Assembly (NCBI GenBank): GCA_964475415.1
Contig: CAYYWZ010000112.1
Location: forward strand, 1-6,913
Source: CALCMJ01 sp964475415
GTDB taxonomy: Bacteria > Bacteroidota > Bacteroidia > Chitinophagales > Saprospiraceae
Reading direction: 5' to 3'
DNA length: 6,913 bases
The notes under the pieces are model-generated. The model had not been told where the DNA came from. It did not search any database and saw nothing but the letters and a program-made list of their open reading frames with translations. Of this stretch, positions 1 through 5,886 are shown piece after piece. The first letter of the stretch is position 1. Each line of letters begins with the position of its first letter. Made by a program: the position numbers and the translations under genes.

Positions 1-1
1 A

Positions 2-76
2 CACATATACTTTGAAAGTAAGCAAATTACTGTTATAAATTCTACTGTAGATAAGGGTTTATATATAGAGGGCTAA
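2..76 (+). CDS. C-terminal end of an unidentified gene (partial)
   Basis: A reading frame is open from the window edge for 24 codons and ends at TAA (74-76). It would converge on uvrA, whose stop lies 15 bp further on. The peptide alternates hydrophobic and polar residues (for example ITVINSTVDKGLYIEG at its end), like a beta-rich C-terminus. The other two forward frames hit stops earlier, at 13-15 and 36-38. A 24-codon open frame can arise by chance in such DNA, so this is a plausible gene tail, not a proven one. No family can be assigned from this fragment. The 'GLY' near the end faintly recalls a T9SS tail, but too little is visible to say so. Confidence 0.42.
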   Translation, partial: HIYFESKQITVINSTVDKGLYIEG

Positions 77-90
77 AAACAACCCATATA
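62..90. terminator. weak hairpin after uvrA
   Basis: TATAT (62-66) and GGG (70-72) can pair with CCC (83-85) and ATATA (86-90), with a 3-nt bulge on one side and a 10-nt loop. It lies just past the uvrA stop and overlaps the end of the possible convergent gene, where a shared terminator would be expected. There is no clear T-tract on either strand and only three G-C pairs, so this is a weak candidate. Confidence 0.22.
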
Positions 91-91
91 C

Positions 92-2923
92 CTACAGCTC
101 TTCTTTGAGATATTTTCCTGTATAACTTTCTTTTACTTTGAGGAGTTTTTCTGGAGTTCCTTGGAATAAGATATAACCTCCCTTATTACCTCCTTCTGGT
201 CCGAGGTCGACAAGATAATCTGCAATTTTGATAACGTCCATATTGTGTTCTATAACGACTACGGTATTGCCTCTATCTACTAGATCATTCAGTACTTTTA
301 CAAGATGTAAGATATCTTGAAAATGCAAACCCGTTGTAGGCTCATCTAATATATAGAAGGTATTACCTGTATCTTTCTTCGATAATTCTTCAGCGAGTTT
401 TACACGTTGAGCCTCACCTCCAGAAAGTGTTGTAGCCTGTTGTCCTAGGGTTATATATCCTAGACCTACATTCAACAAGGTTTTCACCTTACGATATATA
501 GAAGGAATATTTTTGAAAAACTCTACTGCTTCTTCTACGTTCATTTCTAGAACGTCTGATATAGATTTTCCTTTGAATAGTATTTCTAATGTCTCTCTAT
601 TGTATCTCTTTCCCATACAGGTTTCGCAATCGACATGTACATCGGGAAGGAAATTCATTTCTATTACTCTCTTACCTGCACCTTGACAGGTTTCGCATCT
701 ACCTCCATTGACATTAAAAGAAAAGCGCCCTACCTTATATCCTCTAATCTTAGATTCTGGGATTTCGGCAAATAATTTTCTGATATGAGTGAATACTCCA
801 GTGTAGGTAGCAGGATTAGACCTAGGTGTACGACCGATAGGACTCTGATCTATCTCTATCACTTTATCGAGATGTTCCAGTCCTGTGATTTTTTGATACG
901 ACAGGGGCTTCTGTATAGACTTGTAGAAATGTTGTCTTAATATAGGGTACAGGGTATCGTTAATCAAAGTAGATTTTCCACTTCCAGAAACACCCGTCAC
1001 ACAAGTGAGTGTTCCTAGAGGTATTTTGACAGTTACATTTTTAAGGTTATGCCCTGTAGCTCCTTTTAGCGTCAGCGTTTTCTTATTACCTTTTCTTCGC
1101 TTCTCGGGAATTTCTATTTTCAGCTTATTAGACAGATAGGCAGCTGTTGTTCCTTTTCCTGAAAGAAATGAAGCAGGCTTTCCCTCTTCTACAATTTTAC
1201 CTCCATGCTTTCCAGCTCCAGGTCCTAGATCGACTAGATAGTCTGATGCAAGCATAATATCTTTATCATGTTCTACAACTATAACTGAGTTGCCTATATG
1301 CGTTAGATTTTTGAGTGCCTTGATGAGTCTATGATTATCTCTCTGATGCAGCCCTATACTGGGCTCATCCATTATATAGGTTATACCTGTAAGCTGCGAA
1401 CCAATCTGCGTTGCTAATCTAGTACGCTGAGATTCTCCTCCTGATAATGTACGAGTAGGTCTATTAAGACTTAGATAATCAAGCCCCACTTCTAGCAAAA
1501 ATCCTAGTCTTAATCTTATTTCCTTAAGCACTTCAGTGGCAATAGCTCGTTGCTTTTTTGATAATTTTTTATCTAAGGTATCGAACCAGTCTGATAGATC
1601 ATCTAAATCCATTGTTGCTAATTCCCCGATATGTTTTTCTCCCATCTTAAAATGTAGAGCAGATTGCTTAAGTCTATATCCTTGACAGGTCGGACAGGTA
1701 ACAATGGTCATAAATTCTTCCGACCACGCTCTTATTTTTTCTGAGGTAGATTCTTTGTTCCACCTTTGCAGCATACTGACTAATCCCTCATAAGCTAGAT
1801 CATAGACAAAATCATTTTTAGAATACTTAAGACTAGAATCTAGCGTATCTCCTCCCCCATTCATGATTATATCCATCGCCTTTTTGGAAATATCTTTTAT
1901 CGGTGTAGAGAATGTAAACTTATATTTCTTAGAAAGTTTTCTCAGTTGTTTGAAGGTCGTATTATCTCTTACTTCTCCAAATGGGACTATGCCCGCATCG
2001 TTGATAGATTTTGTATCATCAGGAATAACTTTTGACATATCTACCTCATGCTTTTTTCCTAAGCCATTACATGATGGACACGACCCATACGGTGAGTTGA
2101 AAGAAAAGGAATTAGGAGAAGGTATCTCATATGATATACCAGACTCCGGGCACATAAGAGACTTACTGTAAGGTCTCAACTCATTGGTATCCATATTCAT
2201 GACATAGATAAAATTCGCTGAAGACTTCAGTGCAACCTGTATACTGGAATTAATTCTATCTTTTTTATCCTCTGCTACCTTGATCCTGTCGATTACTATT
2301 TCTATATCGTGTGTCTTATATCTATCCAACTGTAGACCGGGAACAAGATCTATTACTTCCCCATCTACTCTTACCTTAGTATATCCTTTTTTTCTAGTCT
2401 GCTCGAAGAGTTCTCTGTAGTGTCCTTTCCTAGCGCGAACGACTGGCGAGAGCAACATAATTTTCGCATTCTTAAAATCACTAAGTATACTTTCTATAAT
2501 CTGCTGATCGGTATACTTAACCATTTTCTTACCCGTAACATAAGAATAGGCCTCCCCTGCTCTAGCGTACAAAAGTCTAAGGAAATCATACAATTCTGTT
2601 GTTGTGCCTACGGTAGATCGAGGATTCCAAGCAGTAGTTTTCTGCTCTATAGAAATGACTGGACTTAATCCTGTAATCTGTTCTACATCCGGTCTTTCCA
2701 TCTTGCCAAGAAACTGTCGCGCATAGGCAGAAAATGTTTCTACATATCTACGCTGACCTTCCGCATATATGGTGTCAAAAGCCAAAGATGACTTACCACT
2801 CCCACTTATTCCTGTTATGACAACAAGTTGATTTTTAGGAATATTAATGGATACATCCTGGAGGTTATTCTCCTTAGCTCCTATAACCTCAATAACAGAT
2901 GAAGACGTTTTTTTCTTTGTCAT
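92..2923 (-). CDS. uvrA: UvrA, excinuclease ABC subunit A
   Basis: UvrA is the damage-recognition ATPase of bacterial nucleotide excision repair. As a dimer it scans DNA with UvrB and loads UvrB at lesions, after which UvrC incises. The 943-residue length is normal and both ABC ATPase modules are intact. Module 1 has Walker A GISGSGKS (38-45), signature LSGGESQR (493-500), Walker B ending in DEP (519-521) and a switch His at 552. Module 2 has Walker A GVSGSGKS (644-651), signature LSGGEAQR (833-840), Walker B ending in DEP (860-862) and EHN (892-894). The C-terminal zinc finger is complete (C743, C746, C766, C769). The N-terminal one has C258, C282 and C285, but Ser261 replaces the expected fourth Cys. 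A further CPTC lies at 410-413. The start is the first ATG after an in-frame TAG nine bases upstream. The gene is monocistronic in this view and diverges from the kelch gene. Repair control (SOS or otherwise) is not evident; I see no LexA box I can name. Confidence 0.98.
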   Translation of the reverse strand: MTKKKTSSSVIEVIGAKENNLQDVSINIPKNQLVVITGISGSGKSSLAFDTIYAEGQRRYVETFSAYARQFLGKMERPDVEQITGLSPVISIEQKTTAWNPRSTVGTTTELYDFLRLLYARAGEAYSYVTGKKMVKYTDQQIIESILSDFKNAKIMLLSPVVRARKGHYRELFEQTRKKGYTKVRVDGEVIDLVPGLQLDRYKTHDIEIVIDRIKVAEDKKDRINSSIQVALKSSANFIYVMNMDTNELRPYSKSLMCPESGISYEIPSPNSFSFNSPYGSCPSCNGLGKKHEVDMSKVIPDDTKSINDAGIVPFGEVRDNTTFKQLRKLSKKYKFTFSTPIKDISKKAMDIIMNGGGDTLDSSLKYSKNDFVYDLAYEGLVSMLQRWNKESTSEKIRAWSEEFMTIVTCPTCQGYRLKQSALHFKMGEKHIGELATMDLDDLSDWFDTLDKKLSKKQRAIATEVLKEIRLRLGFLLEVGLDYLSLNRPTRTLSGGESQRTRLATQIGSQLTGITYIMDEPSIGLHQRDNHRLIKALKNLTHIGNSVIVVEHDKDIMLASDYLVDLGPGAGKHGGKIVEEGKPASFLSGKGTTAAYLSNKLKIEIPEKRRKGNKKTLTLKGATGHNLKNVTVKIPLGTLTCVTGVSGSGKSTLINDTLYPILRQHFYKSIQKPLSYQKITGLEHLDKVIEIDQSPIGRTPRSNPATYTGVFTHIRKLFAEIPESKIRGYKVGRFSFNVNGGRCETCQGAGKRVIEMNFLPDVHVDCETCMGKRYNRETLEILFKGKSISDVLEMNVEEAVEFFKNIPSIYRKVKTLLNVGLGYITLGQQATTLSGGEAQRVKLAEELSKKDTGNTFYILDEPTTGLHFQDILHLVKVLNDLVDRGNTVVVIEHNMDVIKIADYLVDLGPEGGNKGGYILFQGTPEKLLKVKESYTGKYLKEEL

Positions 2924-2945
2924 AATTTTCTACTGCACAAGCTGA

Positions 2946-2981
2946 TAAAGGTAAGCATAGCTGCGCAGAATTAAAGACAAA
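2946..2981 (-). promoter_or_regulatory. candidate uvrA promoter
   Basis: Read on the minus strand, TTTG (2981-2978) is followed after 24 nt by TACCTTTA (2953-2946), which matches the Bacteroidota -7 consensus TAnnTTTG in all but the last base. The -7 element lies 22 bases before the uvrA ATG, a sensible leader length. The spacer is a little longer than usual, so the -33 assignment is weak. Confidence 0.27.
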
Positions 2982-2983
2982 TA

Positions 2984-3000
2984 ACAACATATTTTGTTGT
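2984..3000. repeat. inverted repeat ACAACA-N5-TGTTGT
   Basis: A perfect 6-bp inverted repeat, ACAACA (2984-2989) and TGTTGT (2995-3000), is separated by TATTT. It sits between the divergent uvrA and kelch genes, 61 bases upstream of the uvrA start codon and just upstream of the candidate uvrA promoter. The spacing suits a dimeric repressor or activator site. Nothing identifies the protein, and it could be chance. Confidence 0.3.
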
Positions 3001-3001
3001 C

Positions 3002-3029
3002 AATAAGCTGCAAGATTTACAAATAAGCT
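3002..3029. repeat. direct repeat AATAAGCT with 20-bp period
   Basis: AATAAGCT occurs at 3002-3009 and again at 3022-3029, so the copies are exactly 20 bp apart, about two helical turns on the same face of the DNA. It lies within the uvrA/kelch divergent region, immediately beside the ACAACA/TGTTGT inverted repeat. Tandem sites of this spacing are typical of response-regulator dimers, but an 8-mer repeat within about 200 AT-rich bases is not rare. Confidence 0.22.
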
Positions 3030-3088
3030 CTAGCCTTACCTACATAGAGTCATATTTATCTCTTTCCATAAAACTGAAATAAAATCAG

Positions 3089-3095
3089 TATTTTG
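3089..3095 (+). promoter_or_regulatory. candidate -7 element for the kelch gene
   Basis: TATTTTG lies 26 bases before the kelch ATG and resembles the Bacteroidota -7 element TAnnTTTG with one spacer base missing. A partial -33 match, TTTC (3063-3066), is 22 bp upstream. Position favours it and the imperfect match counts against it. Confidence 0.28.
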
Positions 3096-3121
3096 GGTAG
3101 CTATGTAAAATCACAACACTT

Positions 3122-4435
3122 ATGAGAATTTATTTGACAGTTTTAATGATTTGTGCCGCCCTATATACTAGAGCGCAACTTACTGTTACTGAAGTATCTA
3201 CTCTTCCTGATCCAGTTTCTAACAATGCTGTATGTGAGGGATTTGTAAATGGAGTACCCTATCTCTATTCTTTCGGAGGCATCGATGAAACAAAGCTTTT
3301 CTCTGGGATACATCTAAATTCATATCGCTATAATATCCTGACCGAACAGAGCGAGCAGATTGCAGACCTGCCGGATGATATGGGAAAAATAGCTTGTGCA
3401 GCTTCAAGGATTGGCAACATCATATACATTACTGGAGGCTACACTGTCTTAGCTAATGGTAATGAAATCAGCTCAGAAAAAGTGCACCGATATGATATCG
3501 AAAATAATGTGTTCCTAGCTGATGCAGCAACTCTACTCAGGTCTACTGATGATCATGTACAAGGAGTATGGCGAGACAGTCTCTTATATGTAGTGACTGG
3601 ATGGTCGGATAACGGCAACATAAGAAATGTTCAAATTTATGACCCGAACTTAGATACATGGAGTAATGGCACACCACTACCAGGCAATACAAATTTCACT
3701 TCTTTCGGAGCCAGCGGAACTATCATAGGAGACACTATTTTCTATTATGGGGGCGCAGCAGACTCGCAGGGTTTCGTTATACAGAATCAATTGCGTAAAG
3801 GAATAATCGATCCAGACAATCCTACTCAGATAGCTTGGAGTTTTTCTATTCTAGATGAAGATGTAACTGGATATAGAATGGCAGCGACCACAGTAGGGAA
3901 GGAATTGCATTGGATCGGAGGAAGCGAAGTAACTTACAATTTTGATGGTATAGCATATAATGGATCAGGAGGTGTATCACCCAGCAGTAGAGATCTCTTT
4001 CTTATCTCTGGAGAAGAAAATTGGAACAGTATAAATAATATAGAAGTTCCTATGGACCTTAGAGGAATTGCTAATCTAAGTGATACCGTGCAATATATAG
4101 CTGGTGGAATGTTAGAGAATCAACAGGTAACAAATAAGATATATAAACTTGAATGGGAGCGAGATTTCGGAAGTCACAATAATGAATTATCTATAAATGA
4201 CAATATTTCTGTGTATCCTAATCCCGTTAAAGATTTTCTACAATTAGAACTAAAGGATAGTCAAGACAAAATAAATGATCTGCAAATCATGAATAGTACA
4301 GGAGAATTTATCCAAAAGTTTTCCTTGGGTCCAGCTGCATATGAGGTGGATCTCTCATCACTGAAAACAGGTGTTTATTATCTGTTCTGGAAAGATAAAA
4401 TTAGATCTTATACCTATCCTTTTATAAAGTTGTAA
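3122..4435 (+). CDS. secreted kelch-repeat protein with T9SS type A sorting domain
   Basis: The product is 437 residues long. It begins with a Sec signal peptide: a short basic start, a hydrophobic core at about 4-14, and likely cleavage after Ala18 (TRA|Q). Next come six kelch-type blades, marked by a GG or equivalent at 52-53, 105-106, 160 (G-W instead of GG), 210-211, 266-267 and 328-329. The spacing is about 50-62 residues, with the usual downstream aromatic residues (e.g. VQIYDPNLDTW, 170-180). This fits a complete six-bladed beta-propeller. Residues about 361-437 form a Por-secretion C-terminal sorting domain: VYPNPVKD near its start, then LKTGVYYLFW and a beta-strand ending in FIKL. 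By family knowledge, such proteins cross the outer membrane through the T9SS and the tail is removed, leaving them released or surface-anchored. Kelch propellers bind proteins or glycans, and no catalytic residues can be named here. An in-frame TAG at 3098-3100 leaves ATG 3122 as the first start. No partner gene lies beside it. Confidence 0.88.
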   Translation: MRIYLTVLMICAALYTRAQLTVTEVSTLPDPVSNNAVCEGFVNGVPYLYSFGGIDETKLFSGIHLNSYRYNILTEQSEQIADLPDDMGKIACAASRIGNIIYITGGYTVLANGNEISSEKVHRYDIENNVFLADAATLLRSTDDHVQGVWRDSLLYVVTGWSDNGNIRNVQIYDPNLDTWSNGTPLPGNTNFTSFGASGTIIGDTIFYYGGAADSQGFVIQNQLRKGIIDPDNPTQIAWSFSILDEDVTGYRMAATTVGKELHWIGGSEVTYNFDGIAYNGSGGVSPSSRDLFLISGEENWNSINNIEVPMDLRGIANLSDTVQYIAGGMLENQQVTNKIYKLEWERDFGSHNNELSINDNISVYPNPVKDFLQLELKDSQDKINDLQIMNSTGEFIQKFSLGPAAYEVDLSSLKTGVYYLFWKDKIRSYTYPFIKL

Positions 4436-4477
4436 AAGTAAGAGGTAAAACATTATACATATTTTACCCCTCCTTTT
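4434..4477. terminator. bidirectional terminator between convergent genes
   Basis: GGTAAAA (4444-4450) pairs perfectly with TTTTACC (4462-4468) around an 11-nt loop. The stem can be prolonged across small bulges, with GA (4442-4443) against TC (4471-4472) and AAAAG (4434-4438) against CTTTT (4473-4477). It occupies the short gap between the kelch stop and the peroxiredoxin stop. A-rich and T-rich flanks appear on both sides, so it can serve either strand. The U-run is short and interrupted, so efficiency is uncertain. Confidence 0.62.
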
Positions 4478-4481
4478 CTAA

Positions 4482-5120
4482 CTAATCGATATTAGGTTGC
4501 GGTGTTGTCCTCAAGTAAGGCTTTATAATCTTGTGACCCTTAGGAAATTTCGCTGGAATATCTTCTGTCGCTATCGAAGGTGAAACGACTACATCTTCTC
4601 CATGTTTCCAATCAGCAGGTGTAGCTACAGAATAATTTGCGGTCAGCTGTAGACTATCTATTACTCTTATGATCTCTAAGAAATTCCTACCCGTAGAAGG
4701 TGGATATGTTAGCGTCAACTTAACCTTCTTATCAGGACCAACTACAAACACCGTTCTTACGGTGGCTTTTGCTGAGGCGTTAGGGTGAATCATGTCATAT
4801 AACTCAGCCACATTCCTATCGGCATCAGCGATAATGGGAAAGTTCATTGTTACATTTTGCGTTTCCTCGATATCTTTTATCCAGCCATGATGACTATCTA
4901 GTGGATCTATGCTTACTGCTATAGGCTTGACATTTCTTTTCTGGAATTCACCAGAAAGTGCTGCTGTCCTTCCTAGCTCAGTCGTACATACTGGAGTGTA
5001 ATCTGCAGGATGAGAAAAAAGTAGTCCCCAGCTTTCTCCTAGCCATTCATGAAAATCTATTTCGCCCATCGAAGTTTGGGCTTTGAAGTTTGGAGCTGTA
5101 TCTCCTAATCTGACTGCCAT
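4482..5120 (-). CDS. 1-Cys peroxiredoxin, Prx6 subfamily
   Basis: This cytoplasmic thiol peroxidase reduces hydrogen peroxide, alkyl hydroperoxides and possibly peroxynitrite. The protein is 212 residues long and has a thioredoxin-like peroxiredoxin fold. The active-site motif PADYTPVCTTE (38-48) carries the peroxidatic Cys45, with Thr42 as its usual partner and Arg122 (TVRTVFVV) as the expected conserved arginine. The C-terminal extension with TPADWKHGE (167-175) is characteristic of the Prx6 group and separates it from AhpC and BCP types. Cys45 is the only cysteine in the protein, so it must be a true 1-Cys enzyme that needs an external thiol reductant. None is encoded nearby. The start MAVRLGDTAPNF is the usual family N-terminus, and an in-frame TAA lies six bases upstream (5129-5127 on the minus strand). 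The leader is A-rich (eight A residues at 5137-5130) with no Shine-Dalgarno sequence. The gene converges on the kelch gene and diverges from ppa. Oxidative-stress control is plausible through the PerR-like palindrome upstream. Confidence 0.95.
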   Translation of the reverse strand: MAVRLGDTAPNFKAQTSMGEIDFHEWLGESWGLLFSHPADYTPVCTTELGRTAALSGEFQKRNVKPIAVSIDPLDSHHGWIKDIEETQNVTMNFPIIADADRNVAELYDMIHPNASAKATVRTVFVVGPDKKVKLTLTYPPSTGRNFLEIIRVIDSLQLTANYSVATPADWKHGEDVVVSPSIATEDIPAKFPKGHKIIKPYLRTTPQPNID

Positions 5121-5202
5121 ATAATATTATTTTTTTTAGTTTAAAAGTGTAACGAGATAAAAAAAGAAATTGTTGCCAATTTCCAAATAAGGATTAATCT
5201 AC

Positions 5203-5210
5203 CAAAGTAA
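5203..5210 (-). promoter_or_regulatory. candidate -7 element for the peroxiredoxin gene
   Basis: On the minus strand TTACTTTG (5210-5203) matches TAnnTTTG at seven of eight positions. A TTG (5238-5236) lies 25 nt further upstream, longer than the usual -33 spacing. It would give a leader of roughly 75 bases. No better match is seen closer to the gene. Confidence 0.25.
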
Positions 5211-5259
5211 TACCTTGTGAATAAGAAGACTTTGACAAGTGTAATCCTATATTGATATG

Positions 5260-5274
5260 TTATAGTTATTATTA
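5260..5274. promoter_or_regulatory. PerR/Fur-box-like palindrome
   Basis: TTATAGTTATTATTA matches the Bacillus PerR box TTATAATNATTATAA at 12 of its 14 specified positions. It lies between the divergent peroxiredoxin and ppa genes, 31 bp before the ppa start codon and 139 bp before the peroxiredoxin start codon. A peroxide regulator beside a peroxidase gene makes biological sense. The sequence is almost pure A+T in an AT-rich region, so a chance match is quite possible. It also overlaps a 10-bp-period direct repeat of TAGTTATT (5263-5270 and 5273-5280). Confidence 0.27.
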
Positions 5275-5289
5275 GTTATTAAATTAATA

Positions 5290-5297
5290 TAGTTTTG
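5290..5297 (+). promoter_or_regulatory. Bacteroidota -7 promoter element of ppa
   Basis: TAGTTTTG is a perfect match to the Bacteroidota -7 consensus TAnnTTTG. No TTTG or TTG is found at the normal -33 distance. Transcription would be expected to begin a few bases after 5297, which puts the 5' end almost on the ATG at 5306. Either the message is nearly leaderless or translation starts at the second in-frame ATG (5318). Confidence 0.5.
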
Positions 5298-5305
5298 CTC
5301 TCTAA

Positions 5306-5866
5306 ATGAAGAATGAAATGAAAATAGATTATACCAATCCATGGCATAAGGTAGAGATAGGGGACAAAGCACCAAACATCGTCAATAGCATAATAGAAAT
5401 ACCTAAAAACACTAGAGCAAAATACGAGTTAGATAAAAAAAGCGGCATGCTCATTCTAGATAGAGTCTTGTTTGCTTCTATGTATTATCCTGCTAACTAC
5501 GGTTTTATTCCACAGACTTATTGTGACGATAATGATCCGCTAGATATTCTAGTACTTTCACAGATCACCATAGTACCTATGTGTATAGTTTCCGCTAAAG
5601 TAATAGGTGTGATGAGGATGTTAGATGGAGGAGAGTTAGATGATAAAATTATTGCCGTAGCAGAAAATGATATGAGTGTAAATCATATAAATGATGTTAC
5701 AGAATTACCTGCTCACTTTTTTAAAGAACTCAGAAACTTCTTTGAAGACTATAAAAAGTTAGAAAACAAAACTGTGGAAGTTGCCAAGTTTCAAGATGCA
5801 GAAAAGGCAAAACAAATTGTGGAACAAAGCAGAATAGATTATCTTAAATATATCGGAGAAAAATAA
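5306..5866 (+). CDS. ppa: inorganic pyrophosphatase, family I
   Basis: This soluble cytoplasmic enzyme hydrolyses pyrophosphate to two phosphates, which pulls nucleic acid, protein and lipid precursor synthesis forward. It needs magnesium. The 186 residues are normal for a bacterial family I enzyme. The family signature D-N-D-P-L-D is at 75-80, giving metal ligands Asp75, Asp77 and Asp80. By comparison with the E. coli enzyme, Asp107, Asp112 and Lys114 complete the metal and phosphate site. Glu31, Lys39, Glu41, Arg53, Tyr65 (PANYG), Tyr149 and Lys150 fill the other active-site positions. Nothing essential is missing. ATG 5306 directly follows an in-frame TAA (5303-5305), so it is the earliest start. 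Met5 (5318) is a reasonable alternative, since the family core begins only at about NPWHKV (11-16). The gene is the first of a probable two-gene unit with the transporter downstream. Confidence 0.97.
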   Translation: MKNEMKIDYTNPWHKVEIGDKAPNIVNSIIEIPKNTRAKYELDKKSGMLILDRVLFASMYYPANYGFIPQTYCDDNDPLDILVLSQITIVPMCIVSAKVIGVMRMLDGGELDDKIIAVAENDMSVNHINDVTELPAHFFKELRNFFEDYKKLENKTVEVAKFQDAEKAKQIVEQSRIDYLKYIGEK

Positions 5867-5886
5867 AGTTGTACTAAATATAAATT

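Noticed and set aside
8..14. TACTTTG as a promoter -7 element
   Set aside because: The spacer is one base short of consensus, and the site lies inside the possible gene tail with no gene start downstream on that strand.
1863..2171. Forward open frame of 102 codons inside uvrA
   Set aside because: It lies antisense to a full, well-conserved UvrA coding region, and its translation has no recognisable domain.
2420..2668. Forward open frame of 82 codons inside uvrA
   Set aside because: Also antisense to conserved UvrA sequence, with an unusual composition and no family resemblance.
3219..3407. Reverse open frame of 62 codons inside the kelch gene
   Set aside because: It overlaps blades 1-2 of the propeller on the opposite strand, and the sense frame explains the sequence fully.
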